Below, piece after piece: positions 1-5,637 of a stretch of 5,637 bases of DNA (within the stretch, counting starts at the first letter, position 1; each line of letters opens with the position of its first letter). The notes under the pieces are model-generated. The model ran no database searches. It saw only the letters and a list, made by a program, of their open reading frames with translations, and was not told the DNA's origin. The stretch is from the NCBI GenBank assembly GCA_029287875.1, contig JARFQH010000085.1, forward strand, positions 1 through 5,637, written 5' to 3'. The translations under genes and the position numbers were made by a program. This DNA is from Desulfobacteraceae bacterium (GTDB lineage Bacteria; Desulfobacterota; Desulfobacteria; Desulfobacterales; SG8-13).

Positions 1-25
1 CCCCTCCCCCACCCCCCCACGTCTG
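1..25. other. C-rich low-complexity artefact at contig end
   Basis: Almost every base from 1 to about 20 is C, and the stretch directly abuts a synthetic sequencing adapter. On the opposite strand it reads as a G-rich tail following adapter read-through. That is the expected look of no-signal base calls on two-colour Illumina chemistry after the end of a short fragment, possibly with index bases in the last few positions. I infer that it is not genomic. It should be trimmed together with the adapter. Confidence 0.85.
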
Positions 26-58
26 TCGTCGGCAGCGTCAGATGTGTATAAGAGACAG
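26..58 (+). other. Illumina Nextera Read 1 transposase adapter (contamination)
   Basis: Bases 26-39 read TCGTCGGCAGCGTC and bases 40-58 read AGATGTGTATAAGAGACAG. Together they match, base for base, the Nextera Read 1 oligonucleotide, meaning its sequencing-primer part plus the 19-bp Tn5 mosaic end. The mosaic end is oriented with its terminal CAG against the insert, as tagmentation leaves it, so genomic sequence begins at base 59. This is library-preparation sequence carried into the assembly, not a natural transposon end. Confidence 0.98.
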
Positions 59-354
59 ATCTTATGATGCTTGAGCTTTGCTAAGCCATCCTCAATTGTC
101 GCAAACCCAATAAATTTTAGAAAACGTTTCTTGCGAAGCCCGCTTGGGATGTTGCTGCTTTCGGCGGCAATCGCTACCTGTTCCTGGGGAAACAGGCCAA
201 TTTTGTACTCGGTATAGTTTTTGCCGCCAAAGATAATGCCGAATCCCGCAACGATCAGAAACGGAAATAAAAAATTCCAGCCGAATGCGGCACGGTCTCG
301 AAAAAATTCGTAGTTTCTTGCTTTGAAAATGGTCCAGAGTCGCTTCATGCTCAT
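59..354 (-). CDS. ABC-2 type transporter permease, N-terminal fragment
   Basis: This is the start of the membrane subunit of an ABC-2 exporter, presumably pairing with the ATPase encoded just upstream. The ATG at 354-352 follows the ATPase TAG by two bases, which suggests translational coupling. A weak GAG lies about seven bases before it. A second in-frame ATG at 348-346 is an alternative start, since the protein begins MSMKRLW. Ninety-eight genuine codons are open without a break. Residues 1-20 are basic and aromatic (FKARNYEFFRDR), as in the cytoplasmic N-terminus of this family. One strongly hydrophobic segment at about 22-42 is TM1, followed by what looks like the start of the large extracytoplasmic domain (KIGLFPQEQ onward). 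The family normally has about 350-400 residues and six TM helices, so roughly three quarters is missing. The truncation is artificial, because the reading frame runs into adapter sequence. Substrate cannot be inferred. Confidence 0.85.
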
Positions 355-356
355 GG

Positions 357-1241
357 CTAATCTCGCAGATGGCGCCCGGTTAAATTCAGAAAAACCGTCT
401 CGAGGTTTGGTGAACGAACCGTAAGGTCGGTTAAATCAATATTGTGGGACAGGAGATGATTGAGGCAGGAATTAACGTCTACCGTTTTTATTTCAATGCG
501 GTCCCTCACATTTCGAAATGGCAGGTTCAGATCATCCGGTGAAAGATCAAAGCGCTCCTTGGGAAGAACAACGGTCATCTCAGGGCTGTGTCGCTTGATC
601 AATGCCTCCGGTGTACCCTGGGCGATAATTTCACCGTAATCCATGATGGCAATTTCATCACACAGATGCTGTGCTTCTTCCATGTAATGGGTGGTTAAAA
701 TGATGGTCTTGCCCTCCTTTTTAATTTTGCGGACAAGATTCCATAAGTTGCGTCGAGCTTGCGGATCCAGGCCGGTGGATGGCTCGTCTAGGATTAACAG
801 TTCAGGTTGGTTGATCAGCGCCAGAGCAAGCAAAAAACGCTGGCGCTGACCTCCGGAAATCCGGTCGTTTAATTGATTTTGAAATTTTGATAGGTGACAC
901 AACGCAACTAAATCGTCAATGTTCGCTGATTTGCGATAAAGATTTTTGAATGTCTCCAATGTTTCGCGAACGGTTAATAATGACAACAACGAGGTTGTTT
1001 GAAACTGGATACCGATTTCATCTTCAAACGAAGCGTCACGCGGCTTACCTTTGTAGAGAATTTCGCCGGATGTGGGTGGAATTACATCCTCTATAACTTC
1101 GATGGTGGTTGTTTTGCCGGCCCCGTTAGGTCCTAGTAGACCCAAGCAGACGCCCTGCTCAACGCTGAAGCTTACACCGTTGACCGCGGGGATGTTTTTG
1201 TATTTCTTGAACAAGTTTTTAACTTCCAGCAAAGCTGCCAT
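357..1241 (-). CDS. ABC-2 type transporter ATP-binding protein
   Basis: This 294-residue cytoplasmic ATPase should power export through the ABC-2 permease that follows it. The nucleotide-binding domain is complete: Walker A GPNGAGKTT at 37-45, Q-loop glutamine at about 81 (GIQFQ), signature ISGGQRQR at 128-135, Walker B LLILDEP at 148-154 with catalytic Glu153, D-loop GLDP at 157-160, and switch His185 in TTHYMEEA. Residues from about 220 form the C-terminal extension common in drug, lipid and antibiotic exporters (CcmA/DrrA/YhhJ-type), ending in ETVFLNLTGRHLRD, a typical tail for this group. The start is well supported: GAGAAGG at 1252-1246 lies four bases before the ATG, and MAALLEVKNL aligns with the normal beginning of the domain. 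It forms a tight gene pair with the permease (two-base gap). A putative promoter lies in the 170-bp gap upstream. Its base composition is AT-richer than that of the RND genes. Substrate is unknown; drug, lipid or polysaccharide precursor export are all possible. Confidence 0.95.
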   Translation of the reverse strand: MAALLEVKNLFKKYKNIPAVNGVSFSVEQGVCLGLLGPNGAGKTTTIEVIEDVIPPTSGEILYKGKPRDASFEDEIGIQFQTTSLLSLLTVRETLETFKNLYRKSANIDDLVALCHLSKFQNQLNDRISGGQRQRFLLALALINQPELLILDEPSTGLDPQARRNLWNLVRKIKKEGKTIILTTHYMEEAQHLCDEIAIMDYGEIIAQGTPEALIKRHSPEMTVVLPKERFDLSPDDLNLPFRNVRDRIEIKTVDVNSCLNHLLSHNIDLTDLTVRSPNLETVFLNLTGRHLRD

Positions 1242-1333
1242 GAAACCTTCTCATTGAAAAGCTCGATCGGTGACGGAACTGAAACAACGGTTGATTTAGG
1301 ATAAAGCGCCAAACATTTTTAAATTCGGCTAAA

Positions 1334-1372
1334 ATTGTAATCATTAAACGAAAGTTAGCAACTTTCAGTCAA
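1334..1372 (-). promoter_or_regulatory. Putative sigma70-type promoter for the ABC exporter genes
   Basis: On the minus strand, TTGACT (1372-1367, five of six matches to the -35 consensus) is followed after 18 bases by TTTAAT (1348-1343, five of six matches to -10). A second -10-like hexamer, TACAAT, lies at 1339-1334 and could pair with a poorer TTGCTA element (1361-1356) at 16-base spacing. Either choice leaves a leader of roughly 85-100 bases before the ATPase start codon. The location in the only sizeable gap between genes fits a separate transcription unit. This rests on motif matching only, and AT-rich gaps produce such matches by chance. Confidence 0.45.
1350..1366. repeat. Perfect 7-bp inverted repeat, candidate operator
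   Basis: GAAAGTT and AACTTTC flank a three-base centre, giving a perfect 17-bp dyad. It fills almost the whole spacer between the putative -35 and -10 elements of the ABC gene promoter, where a dimeric repressor or activator could act. It is not followed by a T-run on the minus strand, so a Rho-independent terminator for the RND gene is unlikely. No regulator gene is present in the window, and function is inferred from position alone. Confidence 0.4.
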
Positions 1373-1411
1373 AGCTAAATATTGATTAGAAAGGCGCGGT
1401 CACCAAAGGCA

Positions 1412-4400
1412 TCAATTGGAATTTGGAACGATGGGTTGCGGTCTGACAAAACGGTTGTCGGAGGCGTCAGCGACCGTCGAGGCCGTTTTTTCGCCGGAAC
1501 GGTCTTTGGCATGGTCACGGGCGACGAGTATGTAAATCGACGGGATAACAAACAGGGTAAAGAAGGTTCCGATGGCCATGCCGCCCACCAGAACCAGACC
1601 GATCGAGTTGCGTGCAGCAGCACCGGCTCCGGAAACCAGTGTCAAAGGGAAGTGACCGGCGATGGTGGCTGCAGTCGTCATGATAATCGGGCGCAGGCGG
1701 GTCAGGGAGGCGGCGTGCACGGCATCACGTTTGGACCGTCCCCGCTCTTGGAGCTTGTTGGCAAATTCGACAATCAGGATACCGTTTTTCGATACCAGGC
1801 CGACAAGGGTTACCAAACCTACCTGGGAGTAAATATTGAGCGTGGTCGTCCACCCCTGGGTCCAGAACGCGACGTTCGGGTTTGGCATTTTCAGAAAGGT
1901 GAAGGCCAGTGCACCGAACATGGCCAGCGGCACCGAGCCGGCCAGGATGACGAAGGGATCGCGAAAGCTGTTGAACTGAACCGCAAGGACCAGAAAGATT
2001 AAAATGATGGCCAGCGCGAAGGTCGAAAGGAATTGGTTGCCCTCGACCCGAAGTTGGCGCGACTCACCGGTGTAGTCGAGGACATAGCCTTGGGGCAAAA
2101 TCCCGGCGGCTTCATCCTCGAGAAAACCCAGGACCTCATCGAGCGGCCTGAGGCCCACGCCACTGATTTTGACCGCATTGAGCTGCTGGAATCGGTTCAG
2201 GGAACGCGGCACGGTGGCGTTTCGTATCGTGGCAATCGTGCTGAGCGGGACGAGTTGGTCTTGCGGTCCGGTGATGTAAATATTTTCGAGCTGCCCCGGG
2301 TTGAGACGGTCAACGCGCTTGATCTGCGGTATGACCTTGTAGCTGCGGCCGGCGATGTCGAAGCGGTTGACGAAATTGCCGCCGACCATCGATCCGATGT
2401 CGGCACCGACCCGCTGAAGGTCGAGGCCTAAGTCGGCCACTTTGTCGCGATCGATGATGATCTCCGCCTGAGGCTGGTCGATCTTAACGTCGATGATTGG
2501 GGGGAAGGCAAACAGACCACTCTGCAGCGCTTTGAGTTGAATCTGCTTTGCAAACTGCAAGATCCGGTCTTCCTCCGCCGTCGAAGCGAGAATGAACTCC
2601 ACCGGGAACTGGCCGCCTCCCGGCAGCGCCGGTGGCAACACCGGGAAGATCCGGATGCCCGGAATGCCTCGCAGTTTCTGCTGCACCTCGGGCAGAATCT
2701 GGAAAATGGTGCGCTCGCGAGCTTCCCAGGGTTTGGCGACCATACCGGAAAAACCGGAGGTCGGACGCGTCACCTGAAAGGTAAACCGGGTCTCCGGCAC
2801 ACTGAGATACGCTTGATTGACTGCCGCGGCATAGCGGCTGGTCTGGTCGAGGGTGGAATTGGCCGAGGCCTCCAGGATGCCGAAAATGACCCCCTCGTCT
2901 TCAGTGGGTGCCAATTCCTTGGGCGACATGATGAACATCGGGATGGTGAGCAGACTTACGGTAATCCACACCATGTAGACAGCCGGGCGGGACTTGAGGG
3001 TGATGTCAAGCAGGCGGCCGTAGAAAGCCGTGAAGCGTTTGAAATCACGGGATATCTTGCCGGCAAAACCGCGGTCTTCGATCCCCGGTTTCAACAGCTT
3101 GGCCGACATCACGGGTGACAAGGTCAGGGCCACGACCCCGGAAATCACGACGGCACCGGCCAGGGTAAAGGCAAACTCGCGAAACAGGGAGCCGGTGAGG
3201 CCGCCCTGCAAGCCAATGGGTGCATAAACGGCCGCCAGCGTGATCGTCATGGCAATGACGGGGCCGATCAGCTCACGAGCACCCCGCAAGGCCGCATCAA
3301 GCGGCGACTGCCCCTCGCTCAGGTGTCGTTGAACATTTTCAACCACAACGATGGCATCGTCGACCACCAAACCGACAGACAGTACAATGGCCAGCAAGGT
3401 AAGCAGGTTGATCGTAAAGCCGAAAACCTGCATCAGGAAGACAGCCCCGATGAGGGAAAGCGGGATGGCCACCACCGGGATGAAGGCCGATCGCAGGGAG
3501 CCGAGGAAAAGAAAAATGATGACCACGACGATGAGTAGCGTCTCGCCAAGGGTTTTGACGACCTCGGCGATGGCATTGGTGATGTAGTCGGTAGCATCGT
3601 AGGCGATGCGGGCCTGAAGTCCACTGGGCAATTCCTTCTGGATGGCGTCCATTTCGACGCGCACGCGGCCGATCACGTCAATGGAGTTGGCGTTGGGCAG
3701 GGGCCAAATGCCCATGAATACGGCGGTTTGGCCAGAGAAGCGCACCTCCGTATCGTAATCCTCCGCACCCAGCACCACGTCGGCGATATCTTCCAGTCGC
3801 ACGACGGCACCGTTTTGATTGCGAAGGACAAGACGCTTGAACTCCTGAACGGAGCTCAGATCGGTGTTGGCGATCAGATTGACCTGGACGAGCGAGCCTT
3901 TTGTCTGACCGACGGCGGCCAGGAAGTTATTGGCGGCCAATGCCCGTCGAACCTGCGCCGGGCTGATGTTGAATGCGGCCATACGCTCCGGTTTGAGCCA
4001 GATGCGCATGGCAAACGTGCGGGCGCCCAAGATGTCGGCGCGCTGGACACCCTCGACGGCAGACAGGCGCGTCTGCACGCTGCGCACGAGATAATCCGTA
4101 ATCTGGTTCTGCTGGAGAACATCGGAGGTGAAACTAAGATAGGCTGATGCGAACTGGCTGTCAGCCGACTCGACGTTGATCGTCGGTACTTCGGCCTCCG
4201 GCGGCAAATCCCCGCGGATCTGGTCTACCTTGGAACTGATTTCCGACAGCGCCTTGATCGGGTCGTAGTTGAGCTTCAGGCGGGCACTGATCGTCGATAT
4301 CCCTTGGGAACTCTGCGACTGGATGTAATCGATGCCGTCAGCGGCTGCAATAGCACGCTCTAACGGTGTGGTGATAAACCCGCGGATGAGTTCGGCGTTT

Positions 4401-4561
4401 GCGCCGACATAAACGGTTGTGACGGTGACCGCCGCGTTCTCACTGCGGGGATACTGGCGCACATTCAACGTACGCATCGCCTGCAACCCGGCGATGATGA
4501 TCAAAAGGCTAACCACCAGGGCGAGTACAGGCCGGCGAATAAAGAGATCGGTGAATTTCAT
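1412..4561 (-). CDS. RND (HAE1/AcrB-type) efflux pump, inner-membrane subunit
   Basis: This 1049-residue proton/substrate antiporter of the hydrophobe/amphiphile efflux family matches the usual length of about 1030-1050. In the known family it works as a trimer, taking substrates from the inner membrane or periplasm and passing them to an adaptor and TolC-like channel. TM1 is at about 11-29 after MKFTDLFIRRPVLAL. A large periplasmic porter loop spans 30-335, followed by TM2-TM6 (about 337-485), TM7 (about 527-545), a second periplasmic loop (about 546-843) and TM8-TM12 (about 846-1013). Proton-relay residues are intact: Asp401 and Asp402 in TM4 (VDDAIVVVEN), Lys925 in TM10 (SKNGILIVEFAN) and Arg957 (RLRPIIMTT). 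A SGFSGMVAKPW segment at 602-612 occupies the switch-loop region. From memory it resembles the MexI branch more than AcrB. The N-terminus is canonical, so the ATG at 4561 is secure even though only a weak GAG lies upstream. The tail after about 1015 is polar. Drug, metal-chelate or metabolite specificity cannot be told. Confidence 0.96.
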   Translation of the reverse strand: MKFTDLFIRRPVLALVVSLLIIIAGLQAMRTLNVRQYPRSENAAVTVTTVYVGANAELIRGFITTPLERAIAAADGIDYIQSQSSQGISTISARLKLNYDPIKALSEISSKVDQIRGDLPPEAEVPTINVESADSQFASAYLSFTSDVLQQNQITDYLVRSVQTRLSAVEGVQRADILGARTFAMRIWLKPERMAAFNISPAQVRRALAANNFLAAVGQTKGSLVQVNLIANTDLSSVQEFKRLVLRNQNGAVVRLEDIADVVLGAEDYDTEVRFSGQTAVFMGIWPLPNANSIDVIGRVRVEMDAIQKELPSGLQARIAYDATDYITNAIAEVVKTLGETLLIVVVIIFLFLGSLRSAFIPVVAIPLSLIGAVFLMQVFGFTINLLTLLAIVLSVGLVVDDAIVVVENVQRHLSEGQSPLDAALRGARELIGPVIAMTITLAAVYAPIGLQGGLTGSLFREFAFTLAGAVVISGVVALTLSPVMSAKLLKPGIEDRGFAGKISRDFKRFTAFYGRLLDITLKSRPAVYMVWITVSLLTIPMFIMSPKELAPTEDEGVIFGILEASANSTLDQTSRYAAAVNQAYLSVPETRFTFQVTRPTSGFSGMVAKPWEARERTIFQILPEVQQKLRGIPGIRIFPVLPPALPGGGQFPVEFILASTAEEDRILQFAKQIQLKALQSGLFAFPPIIDVKIDQPQAEIIIDRDKVADLGLDLQRVGADIGSMVGGNFVNRFDIAGRSYKVIPQIKRVDRLNPGQLENIYITGPQDQLVPLSTIATIRNATVPRSLNRFQQLNAVKISGVGLRPLDEVLGFLEDEAAGILPQGYVLDYTGESRQLRVEGNQFLSTFALAIILIFLVLAVQFNSFRDPFVILAGSVPLAMFGALAFTFLKMPNPNVAFWTQGWTTTLNIYSQVGLVTLVGLVSKNGILIVEFANKLQERGRSKRDAVHAASLTRLRPIIMTTAATIAGHFPLTLVSGAGAAARNSIGLVLVGGMAIGTFFTLFVIPSIYILVARDHAKDRSGEKTASTVADASDNRFVRPQPIVPNSN

Positions 4562-4631
4562 GGTACGATAGCGCTCGGACGAACTTTAAAGCAATGATGG
4601 TGTATCTTCGGCAGGATTTGTGCCGCTCACA
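4562..4631 (-). other. Adaptor-pump intergenic spacer without clear RBS
   Basis: Seventy bases separate the adaptor stop from the pump ATG. I see no strong promoter, terminator hairpin or AGGAGG-like site here. The nearest purine-rich triplet before the pump ATG is a GAG about 13 bases upstream, which is weak and too distant. The spacer is most simply read as an internal operon gap, with the pump initiated from a poor or non-canonical ribosome-binding site. Confidence 0.5.
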
Positions 4632-5637
4632 TCAACTGTCCTCCGGTTCGGGCGCAAGCTTGAATGCCGGCGCCAGCGTGTTGTCCACAACGACGGCCTG
4701 GCCGTTGCGAAGTTTAAAGACCCCGGTGGACACGATCGTCTCACCTTTGTCCAGTCCGGAGACGCTCGCGACGAAATCGCCGCGTTTCTCCCCGAGTTTC
4801 ACGATCTTCTGCTTCACGACGTTTACAGGCTCAACGCCTTTTTCGCTTTTCTTTGTATCGACGACAAATACGGTGTCGCCGTAGGGGGCATAAAGCACAG
4901 CTGTTGTCGGGATGGCGAGCACCTCCTCCCGCGAGGGCAATACCACGGATACGTTCACGAACATGCCGGGACGTAAACGCTCCTGGCTGTTTGCAACCGT
5001 CGCCTGAATCCGGATATTTCTTGTCGCGGCATCGACCTCAGGGCTGATCGCCGTGATTTCGCCCTCGATCGCCTGGCCGGGAAACGCATCTGTCACCCGC
5101 ACTTTGAGACCCGGTTTAACCTGAGCGAGCTGCTGCTGCGGAAGTGAGAAATTGACGAATATAGGATCGATCGTCTGAAGCGAAACGATCGGCTCCCCCT
5201 CATTGAGATTTTGACCCAGGTTGACCAGCCGAATGCCAAGGCTGCCGGCAAAGGGTGCTCGAATAGTTTTTTTCCTGATGCTTGCACGGATGCCGTCGAT
5301 CTGGGCAACGGCCTCTTTATATTGCGCGTCGTCGCTATCGTATTTGGCCTGTGCGACCGCTTTCTTGCCCAGCAGTTTGCTTGAACGTTCGAGCTCTATC
5401 TTAGCGAGCGCAACCGTGGCCTTCGCCGCCCGCAGCTGAGCCTCCTCCGAAGAGGTATCCTGCTGTATAAGAAGATCACCAGCCTGCACTTTCGTGCCCG
5501 GCTCAAAGGCGATACGCACGACCTTGCCGGGCAGCTCTGCCGTCAACATCACCCCTTGAACCGCTTCGAGGGATCCCACCGAGGTAATCAGAGCCTCCCA
5601 GGATTCTGATCGCACCACAGCAGTGGTAACCGTCTCA
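4632..5637 (-). CDS. RND efflux periplasmic adaptor (membrane fusion protein), 5'-truncated
   Basis: This adaptor subunit bridges the inner-membrane RND pump and an outer-membrane channel. The frame is open to the window edge, with 334 codons visible from 5636 and stop TGA at 4634-4632. An in-frame GTG at 5618 is not the likely start, because the codons before it (ETVTTAV) already look like the conserved strand that opens these proteins. The missing N-terminus should hold the signal peptide or membrane anchor, probably 30-60 residues. In visible numbering: first lipoyl half about 34-60 (ELPGKVVRIAFEPGTKV), alpha-helical hairpin about 62-124, second lipoyl half about 124-153 (TIRAPFAGSLGIRLV, GQNLNEGEPI), beta-barrel about 156-234 ending RPGMFVNVSVVLP, and membrane-proximal domain about 238-324. 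The short hairpin is typical of RND adaptors. It lies 70 bp upstream of the pump gene on the same strand, the standard operon order. Confidence 0.95.
   Translation of the reverse strand, partial: ETVTTAVVRSESWEALITSVGSLEAVQGVMLTAELPGKVVRIAFEPGTKVQAGDLLIQQDTSSEEAQLRAAKATVALAKIELERSSKLLGKKAVAQAKYDSDDAQYKEAVAQIDGIRASIRKKTIRAPFAGSLGIRLVNLGQNLNEGEPIVSLQTIDPIFVNFSLPQQQLAQVKPGLKVRVTDAFPGQAIEGEITAISPEVDAATRNIRIQATVANSQERLRPGMFVNVSVVLPSREEVLAIPTTAVLYAPYGDTVFVVDTKKSEKGVEPVNVVKQKIVKLGEKRGDFVASVSGLDKGETIVSTGVFKLRNGQAVVVDNTLAPAFKLAPEPEDS

Noticed and set aside
40..58. A natural Tn5/IS50 mosaic end, implying a transposon at the left edge
   Set aside because: The 19-bp end is joined directly to the synthetic 14-nt Nextera Read 1 primer segment, which does not occur in natural Tn5. 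It is library adapter.
1219..1344. A 41-codon minus-strand open frame starting at 1344 and overlapping the ATPase start
   Set aside because: It begins inside the putative promoter, has no ribosome-binding site and overlaps the well-supported ATPase start out of frame. Its sequence shows no recognisable feature.
1381..1411. A Rho-independent terminator after the RND pump gene
   Set aside because: The only GC-rich stretch after the stop (around 1395-1405) forms at best a very short, imperfect stem with no following T-run. The dyad at 1350-1366 also lacks a T-run.
1382..2002. A 206-residue open frame on the plus strand
   Set aside because: It lies mostly antisense to the C-terminal third of the RND pump, whose conserved motifs fix the real frame. 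Its low-complexity, Gly/Arg/Gln-rich translation shows no recognisable domain. It and the other plus-strand frames are shadows of GC-rich coding sequence.
5616..5618. GTG as the start codon of the adaptor gene
   Set aside because: The frame stays open to the window edge, with adaptor-like residues (ETVTTAV) before the GTG. The protein would also lack the export signal that adaptors need. The true start is outside the window.

Overview
The window looks like a contig end from a Gram-negative bacterium. The evidence is an RND-type inner-membrane pump with its periplasmic adaptor, a pairing that needs an outer membrane. The protein sequences have a proteobacterial or Desulfobacterota feel, but this is an impression from memory, so the lineage is left open. 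All four real genes lie on the minus strand, so transcription runs from high to low coordinates.

Layout in the direction of transcription: (1) 5637-4632, the membrane-fusion (periplasmic adaptor) subunit of an RND efflux pump, whose 5' end lies outside the window. (2) 4561-1412, a complete 1049-residue HAE1/AcrB-type RND pump, 70 bp downstream of the adaptor and very probably co-transcribed with it. (3) 1411-1242, a 170-bp AT-rich intergenic region with a plausible promoter and a perfect 7-bp inverted repeat in its spacer. (4) 1241-357, a complete ABC-2-type exporter ATPase. (5) 354-59, the first 98 codons of its membrane partner, beginning two bases after the ATPase stop codon. (6) 58-1, not genomic: bases 26-58 are the Illumina Nextera Read 1 transposase adapter and bases 1-25 are C-rich low-complexity sequence.

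The adaptor and pump should form two of the three parts of a tripartite efflux machine. No outer-membrane channel gene is present here. The pump takes substrates from the inner membrane or periplasm using the proton gradient, and the adaptor couples it to a TolC-like duct. The ABC ATPase and permease would form a separate ATP-driven exporter. The two modules differ visibly in base composition (efflux genes GC-rich, ABC genes AT-richer) and are separated by a putative promoter, so they are probably two transcription units that sit next to each other.

I found no RNA genes, CRISPR arrays, genuine mobile elements or convincing terminators. I see no undescribed system. The most important observation is the adapter-contaminated contig end, which artificially truncates the permease gene.
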